A stretch of 8,415 bases of DNA from CALZKI01 sp045124055. Lineage in GTDB: Bacteria; Bacillota; Clostridia; Lachnospirales; Lachnospiraceae. Shown piece by piece: positions 1-5,755 of the stretch (position 1 is the first letter of the stretch; each line of letters begins with the position of its first letter). A program made the position numbers and the translations under genes. The stretch spans positions 1-8,415 of the forward strand of contig JBGVKZ010000021.1 of assembly GCA_045124055.1 (NCBI GenBank). Direction: 5' to 3'. The notes under the pieces were generated by a model, which searched no databases, had not been told where the DNA came from, and was given only the letters and a program-made list of their open reading frames with translations.

Positions 1-532
1 TAATCCGGTGTGTGAAGTATTTTTTGGAGGAAATGAGAAAAATTTTGATACGTTCTGCTATTACGATATGATGTTTTTATCTATGTATATGCTGGCAGGG
101 GCAGGAAGTGTCAGCGGAATGGTAGTAGAGGGAGTACAAGATATGCCTCCAAACACGGTGATAGATGGAGTGGAGTTGCCGGGGCATTTTTATGGTGGTG
201 TGGATACATCAGCTAAAGGATTAATTGGGCATGACTTTGAGGATTATTTATCTAAGACTATTGGCGGAGAAGGTTCTTTTAGTGTTGGAGGCAGAGATTT
301 TGATGGCGGTATTGGTAACCGTTGGTGGGAAGCAAAATCCGGTAATTATTGGAGTATGTTGGAAGAGAATCCTAACAAACTGGCAAAGTTTAAGTCTGAT
401 ATGGGTGACAGATTGAAAATAGCAACTGAAAATGGTGCAACATACGAGATATTTTCAAATACACAAATACCAGAATCAATAAAACAATGGCTTACCAAAA
501 AAGGAATAACATTTACAGAATTATTAGATTAA
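1..532 (+). CDS. Polymorphic toxin, C-terminal part (restriction-endonuclease-fold nuclease toxin), 5' end outside window
   Basis: The frame is already open at the left edge (first whole codon at 2-4), so this is the tail of a longer protein; the GTG at 8 is only the first possible start inside the window. Numbered from that GTG, residues 21-40 are a hydrophobic, Gly/Ala-rich stretch and 41-70 a Pro/Gly linker, as in regions just ahead of toxin tips. Residues ~71-174 look like a nuclease tip: GHDFEDYL (Glu78), then DFDGG (Asp97, Asp99), then WWEAKSG (Glu108, Lys110), which matches the D...ExK layout of PD-(D/E)XK restriction-endonuclease-fold toxins. Such tips normally cut DNA or RNA in a competing cell and are delivered by large secreted proteins; in Firmicutes often LXG proteins through type VII secretion, though that N-terminus is not visible here. 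The small gene 12 bases downstream fits an immunity protein. The exact toxin family is not assigned. Confidence 0.7.
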   Translation, partial: NPVCEVFFGGNEKNFDTFCYYDMMFLSMYMLAGAGSVSGMVVEGVQDMPPNTVIDGVELPGHFYGGVDTSAKGLIGHDFEDYLSKTIGGEGSFSVGGRDFDGGIGNRWWEAKSGNYWSMLEENPNKLAKFKSDMGDRLKIATENGATYEIFSNTQIPESIKQWLTKKGITFTELLD

Positions 533-544
533 AGGAGCATATGA

Positions 545-976
545 ATGGAAGCATTAATGACATTAGATTGCAGCAATTATTCAGAAAGTATAGTAGATGT
601 TTTAAAGATATTTCAACAAATAGGATGGTACATTTATAATCCACAAGGGAAGGTCGAATATTTGCCAATTGGGGATGACGATGAGTACGATTGGCAATGT
701 GACAAGATAGCTGAAAGTGAGTTATATGATGTTATTTCTAAAAAAATTGCTAGTAAAGAGCAGATAGGTATAAATCTGTTTTATAGTAATGGTACTGAGG
801 GGGTTTCCTTAATGGCATATAATACGAAACAAATTATGTTGAGTATAACAATAAATCGTAAGCTTGTTAAGGGAAAGTATACAGATATGGCTTGGTATTT
901 GGAGAATATTATATACAGGCTTTTAAATATTGAGGTGAGATTATTGTCCTATAAAATCGAAGAATATGAAGATTAA
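545..976 (+). CDS. Probable immunity protein of the upstream nuclease toxin (hypothetical)
   Basis: A protein of 143 residues that I do not recognise by family. It starts 12 bases after the toxin stop, with AAGGAG at 532-537 placed 7 bases before ATG 545. An ATG at 541 is in another frame that closes after about 30 codons, so 545 is the better start. The protein is soluble, with no signal peptide or membrane segment. It carries an acidic patch at residues 44-49 (DDDEYD) followed by Trp50, and ends in an acidic tail (EEYED). Acidic surfaces are common in immunity proteins that cap a basic nuclease active site. The role is inferred mainly from position and size: a small acidic gene immediately behind a nuclease toxin tip and apparently co-translated with it. 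It could instead be an unrelated hypothetical protein. Confidence 0.6.
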   Translation: MEALMTLDCSNYSESIVDVLKIFQQIGWYIYNPQGKVEYLPIGDDDEYDWQCDKIAESELYDVISKKIASKEQIGINLFYSNGTEGVSLMAYNTKQIMLSITINRKLVKGKYTDMAWYLENIIYRLLNIEVRLLSYKIEEYED

Positions 977-1016
977 TCAGAGAAATTCTCAAAAAAGTGA
1001 ATTGTAACATTTCCTC

Positions 1017-1045
1017 TTGACACTCCCAAACACCCATAGTACAAT
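1017..1045 (+). promoter_or_regulatory. Near-consensus sigma-A promoter
   Basis: A perfect -35 box TTGACA (1017-1022), a 17-base spacer and -10 box TACAAT (1040-1045, 5 of 6 bases). Transcription would start near 1052. No intact protein gene follows within 450 bases, so the likely product is a short RNA ending at the 1104-1149 hairpin. It is among the best-matching promoters in the window. Confidence 0.6.
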
Positions 1046-1051
1046 GGCACT

Positions 1052-1153
1052 CACTAGGGGTATAAGGGGAAAAATATCGTTTACAATTAAATGAAAACAC
1101 AGTATCAGCGGTATTCCAAGACCCTAAAAGGTTATGAGATACCGCTGATTTTC
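1052..1153 (+). ncRNA. Candidate small RNA (~100 nt) between promoter and hairpin
   Basis: A transcript from the promoter at 1017-1045 would begin near 1052 and run into the perfect 11-bp inverted repeat at 1104-1149, which is followed by TTTT and a T-rich stretch. The 5' part contains two G-rich blocks (AGGGG and AAGGGG). A 31-codon reading frame starts at ATG 1091, but no ribosome binding site sits at a proper distance from it, so I do not call it a gene. I match this to no known RNA family; it is called only from the promoter-plus-hairpin layout. Confidence 0.35.
1104..1152 (+). terminator. Perfect 11-bp inverted repeat with short T run (weak terminator-like)
   Basis: ATCAGCGGTAT at 1104-1114 pairs perfectly with ATACCGCTGAT at 1139-1149. 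The 24-base loop can form a small inner helix (GACC with GGTT). TTTT follows (1149-1152), then CTGTCT, so the T tract is poor for an intrinsic terminator. It could end the candidate small RNA and also stop read-through from the toxin/immunity genes. A recombination or protein-binding site is an alternative. Confidence 0.45.
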
Positions 1154-1284
1154 TGTCTACTCGAGACTATAAAAAATTTTGTGTAAATCTCTTAGATTCG
1201 TAATAGTTAGCTTTTCTTATTTTTCGATGCCGCTATAAATGGGTTACGCATAAATCCGTTGTGGAAACAATATTTTTCTGTTTA

Positions 1285-1476
1285 ATGATTCTTGACTGTG
1301 TACAAGGACAGATGCAAGCCATAGCAAACGCATTCATTTTGCCTTTCCCTTTATCATTTTAATAGCACCATCGTGGCAGGCAGTTGCACAACCACCACAA
1401 GAACCACCACAAGAATCGCCACCAATGCATTATTCTTCATCAATTCTAATAATTTTCCTTTTCATAAATTCCTCCT
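1285..1476 (-). pseudogene. Remnant of a 4Fe-4S ferredoxin gene (in-frame stop, repeat expansion, frameshift)
   Basis: Read on the minus strand, AGGAGG (1476-1471) sits 5 bases before ATG 1465. The frame encodes MKRKIIRIDEE, then TAA (1432-1430), then in the same frame CIGGDSCGGSCGGC followed by ATACHDGAIKMIKGKAK and TGA (1336-1334). This closely follows the N-terminus of clostridial ferredoxin-type proteins, where a Lys stands at the TAA and a CxGC-x2-C-x3-C motif leads into HEGAI and GKA. A shifted frame just downstream gives CICPCTQ, resembling the second cluster motif (C...CP). The Cys-Gly part is swollen by 12-base tandem repeats. I therefore read it as a decayed gene. The intact 11-codon peptide with its good ribosome binding site may still be translated. 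Identity rests on remembered family sequence, not a search. Confidence 0.5.
1391..1414. repeat. Two perfect 12-bp tandem repeats (ACCACCACAAGA)
   Basis: The unit ACCACCACAAGA occurs at 1391-1402 and 1403-1414, with decayed partial copies on both sides (ACA at 1388-1390, and GCCACCAA after 1417). On the minus strand each unit encodes Ser-Cys-Gly-Gly. The array lies within the ferredoxin remnant exactly where the first iron-sulfur cysteine motif is expected, suggesting slippage expansion within a gene no longer under selection. Confidence 0.7.
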
Positions 1477-1477
1477 A

Positions 1478-1506
1478 TTGATTTTGTATAATTAGTTTAG
1501 TATATT
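1478..1506 (+). promoter_or_regulatory. Probable promoter of the LytTR response regulator gene
   Basis: TTGATT (1478-1483), a 17-base spacer and TATATT (1501-1506) would start transcription near 1513, giving a leader of about 45 bases. An overlapping perfect TATAAT at 1487-1492 has no good -35 box at 15-19 bases. Either could serve, perhaps with activator help. The site abuts the minus-strand Shine-Dalgarno of the ferredoxin remnant, so the two genes were once divergent. Confidence 0.45.
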
Positions 1507-1556
1507 GAGAAAAAATAAGTATGTTGATATTTCAAAAAATGGAAGGAACAAAGCAA

Positions 1557-2270
1557 ATGTATCATATCGCCATTTGTGATGATGAAAATAAAATTTTGGA
1601 AGACTTGCATAGCAAAATCGAGGCGTGTTTTAGAGACAACGAAATTGAGGCAGATTATTATTGCACAGATAATTCTCAAAATATGATGGAATATTTGCAA
1701 AAAGAGAAAGTCGATGTGCTCTTTTTGGACATTGATATGCCCCATATCAGTGGAATGGATATTGCTGGTTATTTGAATGAAAATAAGAAAAATACTATTT
1801 TGGTTTTTGTCACCAGCCAAGACGCCTTGGTTTATCAGACTTTTGCATACAGACCTTTTGGATTTATTCGAAAGACCCATTTGCAAGATGAATTGTTGAA
1901 AGTAATAGAGAGAATTAAGAAAGAGCTAAGGGATAGAAAGCAGGAAATCACTATTATCAGAGGCCAGGATATAAGTCGTGTTTTCATTAAAAATATTTTG
2001 TATTTGGAAGCAGAAGGCAATTATATCAATATTTACACCAAAGAGGAAATATTAAAAATAAGAGAAACGATGACCAGTATGGAAAAAGAACTTTGTCAAA
2101 AAGGCTTTATTAGATGCCACAAAGGCTATTTGGTGAATGCAGAATATATTGAAAAAATAAGAGGCACGGAGATATCACTTTGGTGGGAAGGAAAAAATGT
2201 AAGCCTACCCATTGGACGAAGTTATGACAAAGAGGTCAAAAGAAAACTTTTAGAGAGTATTAGAAACTAG
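1557..2270 (+). CDS. LytTR-family response regulator (AgrA/LytR type)
   Basis: A 237-residue cytoplasmic transcription factor of a two-component system. Start chosen at ATG 1557 because GGAAGG (1541-1546) lies 10 bases before it and the protein then opens MYHIAICDDE, the normal receiver start; upstream in-frame ATGs at 1521 and 1539 lack good sites. Receiver domain at ~1-125: acidic pair Asp8/Asp9, phosphoacceptor Asp58 in FLDIDMP, Thr86/Ser87 and Lys106 in RPFGFIRK. LytTR DNA-binding domain at ~132-235: LEAEGNYINIYT, IRCHKGYLVNAEYIEKI and LPIGRSYDKEVKRK are typical. LytTR regulators usually bind paired direct repeats and activate nearby operons, often for bacteriocins, peptide signalling or transporters. 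The kinase gene follows 13 bases later, and an ABC operon lies beyond, which is the likely target (inference). No convincing LytTR box pair was found by eye. Confidence 0.92.
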   Translation: MYHIAICDDENKILEDLHSKIEACFRDNEIEADYYCTDNSQNMMEYLQKEKVDVLFLDIDMPHISGMDIAGYLNENKKNTILVFVTSQDALVYQTFAYRPFGFIRKTHLQDELLKVIERIKKELRDRKQEITIIRGQDISRVFIKNILYLEAEGNYINIYTKEEILKIRETMTSMEKELCQKGFIRCHKGYLVNAEYIEKIRGTEISLWWEGKNVSLPIGRSYDKEVKRKLLESIRN

Positions 2271-2283
2271 AGAGAAAAAAACA

Positions 2284-3003
2284 ATGTTTGGAAAAAAAGA
2301 AAAACAAAAATATGAAGAACAAGATAAGTTATTGACCCAGTATATCGCCAAAAACATAGATATGGAAAAACAACTTTCTGATATGGAAAAAGATTATGAA
2401 ATTTGGCAGGATATGGCACAGGAAGTAAAAAAGATTCAGGAACAAATTCGGTTATTAAAGCATGATATGAAAAATCATACAATGGTTATTTTGTCTTATT
2501 TAGAGGAAAATAAAGTAGACGAAGCTAAAACATATGCTGGTGAAATTCTTAATAAATTGAACAAAATGTATACCTATGTGAACGTTGGCAATGCATTGCT
2601 GAATTACATTATCAATCATAAGCTTTCCAGTGCAAAGGAAAAGAATATTGAGATTAAAGCAGAAATCGAGAACCTTACTTTTGATTATATGGATAGTATT
2701 GATTTTTCAGCTTTGTTAAATAATCTGCTAGATAATGCCATTTCCGGTGCTTCAGATTCGGAAGAAAAGGCAATGGAGGTTCAAATTTATTCGAAGAAGG
2801 GAATGGATTTTATTTGTGTGAAAAATAGTATCAATGAGTCCGTGTTGGAAAATAATCCGAACCTGGAAACGACGAAGGGCGAACAAGGGCACGGATATGG
2901 TATGAAACAAATAAGAAGTATTGTTGAAAAATACAACGGTACAATGGATATTTATGAAAAAAATGGGTTTTTTAACATTAGTGTTATGCTGTTTGTCCCA
3001 TAA
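2284..3003 (+). CDS. AgrC-like (HPK10) sensor histidine kinase lacking a membrane sensor domain
   Basis: A 239-residue kinase, partner of the preceding regulator. Residues 1-55 are charged and probably coiled-coil. The phosphoacceptor His60 lies in LLKHDMKNHTMVILSYLEEN, the HPK10 form of the H box, followed by a dimerisation helix. The GHKL ATPase domain shows the N box LLNNLLDNAISGA (Asn146, Asn147, Asn151) and the G box GEQGHGYGMKQIRSIVEKYNG at 199-219 (Gly202, Gly204, Gly206). AgrC/ComD-type kinases normally exceed 400 residues because of 5-7 membrane helices ahead of this core; here none exist, and the start is only 13 bases after the regulator stop, so no room is left for them. The ribosome binding site is weak (AGAGAG at 2268-2273), suggesting coupling to the upstream gene. 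It must be soluble or recruited by a partner. Followed by an intrinsic terminator. Confidence 0.9.
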   Translation: MFGKKEKQKYEEQDKLLTQYIAKNIDMEKQLSDMEKDYEIWQDMAQEVKKIQEQIRLLKHDMKNHTMVILSYLEENKVDEAKTYAGEILNKLNKMYTYVNVGNALLNYIINHKLSSAKEKNIEIKAEIENLTFDYMDSIDFSALLNNLLDNAISGASDSEEKAMEVQIYSKKGMDFICVKNSINESVLENNPNLETTKGEQGHGYGMKQIRSIVEKYNGTMDIYEKNGFFNISVMLFVP

Positions 3004-3016
3004 AAAAGGTAGTTTA

Positions 3017-3047
3017 TCCCACTTGTCTTGCAGGTGGGACTTTTTTT
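3017..3047 (+). terminator. Intrinsic terminator after the two-component genes
   Basis: TCCCACTTGT (3017-3026) pairs with GCAGGTGGGA (3030-3039) as a 10-bp stem including two G-T pairs, with a CTT loop, followed by C and seven Ts (3041-3047). It lies 14 bases past the kinase stop and 35 bases before the ABC operon's start codon, so it separates the two units or acts as an attenuator between them. Confidence 0.85.
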
Positions 3048-3081
3048 ATGTAAATTGTGTGTAGGAATAGAGGTGATTTTT

Positions 3082-3993
3082 TTGATTATATTGAAGGATA
3101 TTACGAAAAAATTAGGTAACAAAATGGTTTTGCAGAACATATCGTTTCATATTTCTGAAGGAGAAAAGGTTGGAATTATTGGATTAAATGGTGCAGGAAA
3201 AACAACTCTTCTAAATGTGATAGCAGGTCTTATAAAAGTGGATTCGGGATTTCTGAGAGTACATAGAGTGGAGGATACGCTGAAGGATTATACGACATTA
3301 AGAGAAATGGTATATGTTTCTGGTACAAAACCATTGCTTTGGGAAGATTTAACGGTAAAGGCATCCTTGGAGAATTGTATAAGTATGTATAAAATTCCAA
3401 AGAAAGAAGCAAGAGAAAGGCTGACCAAACTGACAGAAATTTTTGCCATAGAAGGTTTTTTAGAGGAAATACCAAGGAATTTATCTTTAGGAGAAAGAAT
3501 GCGGTGTGAATTGACTTATGCAATGCTGATTGAACCAAAAGTTTTCCTGTTAGATGAGGCGATGATAGGCCTCGATGTTTCTATGAAATATAAAATAATG
3601 CAATATCTAAAGGAATATTGTATGTCTAAAAAAACGACGATGCTCTATACCAGTCATAATCTGACAGAAGTAGAAAAATTATGTGACCGGATTATTTTAA
3701 TCGACAAAGGCAAAATCATCTACGATGGAAGTATAGATAGAATTATGTATGAATATTCTCCCCTTTATCATCTGGAGATAAAGATTTCAGGAAATTTACC
3801 AGATTTTGAAGATTTACCAATTCAAAAAATCAGTCTGGAAAAGGATGTGATTCATCTCGTATATGACCAGAAAAAAATCGAAACGGCACAGATTTTAAAA
3901 CACATTATGGAAAGAAGTAAGATAGAAGATGTGAGGCTCTTTGAACCGGATTTAGAGGGAACTATCAAAAAAATTTGCGAGAGGAGAAAATAG
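3082..3993 (+). CDS. ABC transporter ATP-binding protein 1, degenerate Q-loop
   Basis: A 303-residue cytoplasmic ATPase. The start is taken as TTG 3082, because GAGGTGA (3070-3076) lies 5 bases before it and the protein then opens MIILKDITKKLG as ABC ATPases do; a longer frame from TTG 3028 would begin inside the terminator. Walker A GLNGAGKTT (34-42), signature LSLGERMR (134-141), Walker B VFLLDEAMIGLD (154-165, Glu159) and switch His192 in TSHNL are all present. In the Q-loop region it reads SGTKPLLW where its neighbour reads FGQKTQLNW, so both candidate glutamines are absent, and its signature has Glu in place of the usual final Gln. A ~80-residue C-terminal extension follows the core. Most likely one half of an asymmetric pair with the next gene, powering the two permeases. 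A truly autonomous transporter seems less likely. Confidence 0.88.
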   Translation: MIILKDITKKLGNKMVLQNISFHISEGEKVGIIGLNGAGKTTLLNVIAGLIKVDSGFLRVHRVEDTLKDYTTLREMVYVSGTKPLLWEDLTVKASLENCISMYKIPKKEARERLTKLTEIFAIEGFLEEIPRNLSLGERMRCELTYAMLIEPKVFLLDEAMIGLDVSMKYKIMQYLKEYCMSKKTTMLYTSHNLTEVEKLCDRIILIDKGKIIYDGSIDRIMYEYSPLYHLEIKISGNLPDFEDLPIQKISLEKDVIHLVYDQKKIETAQILKHIMERSKIEDVRLFEPDLEGTIKKICERRK

Positions 3994-4959
3994 ATGAAAA
4001 ATATGATTAGTGTTCAAAATGTTAAAAAATATTATAAGATAGCAAAACGTGATAAGGGACTTATGCAGTCTATCAGAAGTCTTTTTCACAGAAAATATGA
4101 AATAAAGAAAGCGGTAGACGACATCAGTTTTGAAATAAAAAAGGGTGAAATTGTTGGCTTCATTGGGCCAAATGGTGCAGGAAAATCCACAACGATTAAA
4201 ATGTTGTCCGGTATTTTATATCCAGACAGTGGTAACATTTTGGTCAATAATTTTATTCCTTATAAACAGAGAAAACAGTATGTAAAAAATATAGGTGTGG
4301 TGTTTGGACAGAAAACACAGCTTAATTGGGATTTGCCATTAGTGGAAACTTTTGAACTAATGAAATATATCTACAAAATACCACAAAGTATATACGAGGA
4401 AAACTTGCGTAAGTTTACAAAATTACTGGATATGGAAGACTTTATCAATCAGCCGGTAAGACAGTTGTCATTGGGGCAAAGAATGCGTGGAGATATTGTT
4501 GCAGCTTTATTGCATTCACCAGAAATTGTATTTTTTGATGAACCAACGATTGGGTTAGATGTAGTTGCAAAAGAAAAAATTAGAGAATTCATTAAGTTTA
4601 TGAATCAGACAGAAAAGACCACTATTATTTTTACAACCCACGATATGCAGGATATTGAAAAAGTTTGTGATAGGTTAATTATCATTGACTCAGGTAAAAA
4701 GGTGTTTGATGGCAGTATTGATGAAATCAAAAAGATGTATGCCCATTCAAAAATAGTAGAATTGTTATTGGAAGATGGTACGAAAAAGACCCAAACCATT
4801 GATACTCATCAAACACCGATGAGCGAAGCAATGGAGCGGTTATTTCAGGAGTATCATATTAAGGATATTGCGATTTGTGAACCGGAAATAGATGTCATTA
4901 TTCGCGATATTTATGAGGGTAGGGTGTCGATTCAAAAAAACTTGGTAGAGGGGGAATAA
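3994..4959 (+). CDS. ABC transporter ATP-binding protein 2 (NatA-like, COG4586 type)
   Basis: A 321-residue ATPase whose ATG follows the preceding TAG directly; GAGGAG (3981-3986) lies 7 bases upstream. All ABC motifs are canonical: Walker A GPNGAGKST (58-66), Q-loop FGQKTQLNWDL (Gln106/Gln109), signature LSLGQRMRGD (158-167), Walker B IVFFDEPTIGLD (178-189) and switch His216 in TTHDM. An insertion at ~20-38 between the first strands, and the VFGQKTQLNWDLP block, are characteristic of the uncharacterised NatA-like COG4586 group, which pairs with DUF990 ABC-2 permeases; that is exactly the pair encoded next. Its C-terminal ~75 residues resemble the extension of ATPase 1 (both contain the block CEPE or FEPD near the end). 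Predicted to energise export or membrane-lipid/peptide handling; the substrate is unknown. Confidence 0.92.
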   Translation: MKNMISVQNVKKYYKIAKRDKGLMQSIRSLFHRKYEIKKAVDDISFEIKKGEIVGFIGPNGAGKSTTIKMLSGILYPDSGNILVNNFIPYKQRKQYVKNIGVVFGQKTQLNWDLPLVETFELMKYIYKIPQSIYEENLRKFTKLLDMEDFINQPVRQLSLGQRMRGDIVAALLHSPEIVFFDEPTIGLDVVAKEKIREFIKFMNQTEKTTIIFTTHDMQDIEKVCDRLIIIDSGKKVFDGSIDEIKKMYAHSKIVELLLEDGTKKTQTIDTHQTPMSEAMERLFQEYHIKDIAICEPEIDVIIRDIYEGRVSIQKNLVEGE

Positions 4960-4962
4960 TAC

Positions 4963-5751
4963 ATGAGGACGTATGTGGAATTTGCTTTGAAGAAGTTTCA
5001 GAATAAAATGGCCTATCGCTTAGAGTTTTTTATGGGAATTATTAATACCGTAATTACCATCGTGGTATATTTGTGCATTTATAAATCACTCTATGGCAAT
5101 GCACAGGAAATTGACGGAATTACTTTTTCTATGGTAGCTACAAACTTTGTCATATCACTAGGTTTATCTAGTGCCTTTGAGTATAACGAGATGTTTTTGC
5201 AGGATAAGGTACATGATGGGAGTATTACCAATGAGTTTTTAAAACCGGTTAATTTTATTTTTAGGCTATTATCCGAAAATATTGGAGAAGGTCTCTTTAA
5301 AATTGTGTTCAGGTTTTTGCCTGCGGTGGCAATTACTCTACTATATGCAAAATTATGTCCGCCAGAAAGTCTTTGGAGTTTACTTATGATGACAGTAAGC
5401 GTGGTATTGGGGTATCTTATTTTGTGGTTGATTGGTTTTATCGTGCAGACTTGGAGTTTTTGGCTTTTTAGTGTGTGGGGAATTATGACCATTAAAAATG
5501 TGATTGTGAAGGTTTTATCCGGTACGCTTTTACCACTTTGGTTTATGCCAGAAATTCTCAGAAAAATTATAAAAGTTACTCCTTTTGAATCTATTTATTT
5601 TACGCCGATTCAGATTTATTTAGGAGAAATTTCCGGGCTGGAAATTCTTTATAAAATGTTCATTCAGGTAATGTGGATTGTCATTTTAGGGCTAATCGCC
5701 AACGCCTTTTGGAAAAGAGGCACTAAAAAATTAGTGGTTCAAGGAGGCTGA
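4963..5751 (+). CDS. ABC-2 type permease 1 (COG4587 / DUF990-like)
   Basis: A 262-residue integral membrane protein with about six hydrophobic segments (roughly 20-42, 55-74, 108-128, 137-160, 163-200 in part, 230-250). The start ATG 4963 is 3 bases after the upstream stop, with GAGGGGGAA at 4948-4956. The cytoplasmic segment VHDGSITNEFLKPVNFIFRLL (~84-104) matches the G-x-I/L-x(3)-L-x-K/R-P coupling-helix pattern of ABC-2 permeases and is where an ATPase would dock. The length (~260) is normal for this family. With the next gene it would form the heterodimeric membrane channel. The family is widespread in Firmicutes and its substrate is not established; antimicrobial peptide or toxic-compound export is a reasonable guess from the neighbouring two-component genes. 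Confidence 0.85.
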   Translation: MRTYVEFALKKFQNKMAYRLEFFMGIINTVITIVVYLCIYKSLYGNAQEIDGITFSMVATNFVISLGLSSAFEYNEMFLQDKVHDGSITNEFLKPVNFIFRLLSENIGEGLFKIVFRFLPAVAITLLYAKLCPPESLWSLLMMTVSVVLGYLILWLIGFIVQTWSFWLFSVWGIMTIKNVIVKVLSGTLLPLWFMPEILRKIIKVTPFESIYFTPIQIYLGEISGLEILYKMFIQVMWIVILGLIANAFWKRGTKKLVVQGG

Positions 5752-5755
5752 CAAA

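Noticed and set aside
909..1100. Minus-strand frame of 63 codons across the end of the immunity gene and the orphan promoter
   Set aside because: It overlaps a better supported gene, has no ribosome binding site, and half of it is the complement of a near-consensus promoter.
1091..1186. 31-codon + strand frame starting MKTQYQRYSK
   Set aside because: No ribosome binding site at proper spacing, and the frame runs through the perfect hairpin at 1104-1149; structure explains the sequence better than coding.
1430..1432. Recoded TAA (read-through) in the ferredoxin-like frame
   Set aside because: TAA recoding is not known in this bacterial group, and the gene shows further damage (repeat expansion, TGA, frameshift), so a pseudogene is simpler.
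1195..1510. LytTR/AgrA binding-site pairs upstream of the regulator
   Set aside because: Single GTTAG/GTTTAG-like half-sites are present, but no second copy at the usual one-to-two-turn spacing.
1521..1556. Longer N-terminus for the response regulator
   Set aside because: The extra 12 residues have no homology to receiver domains, and the good ribosome binding site points to ATG 1557.
3028..3081. Extended start of ATPase 1
   Set aside because: The extension begins inside the terminator hairpin; the Shine-Dalgarno at 3070-3076 and family N-termini support TTG 3082.
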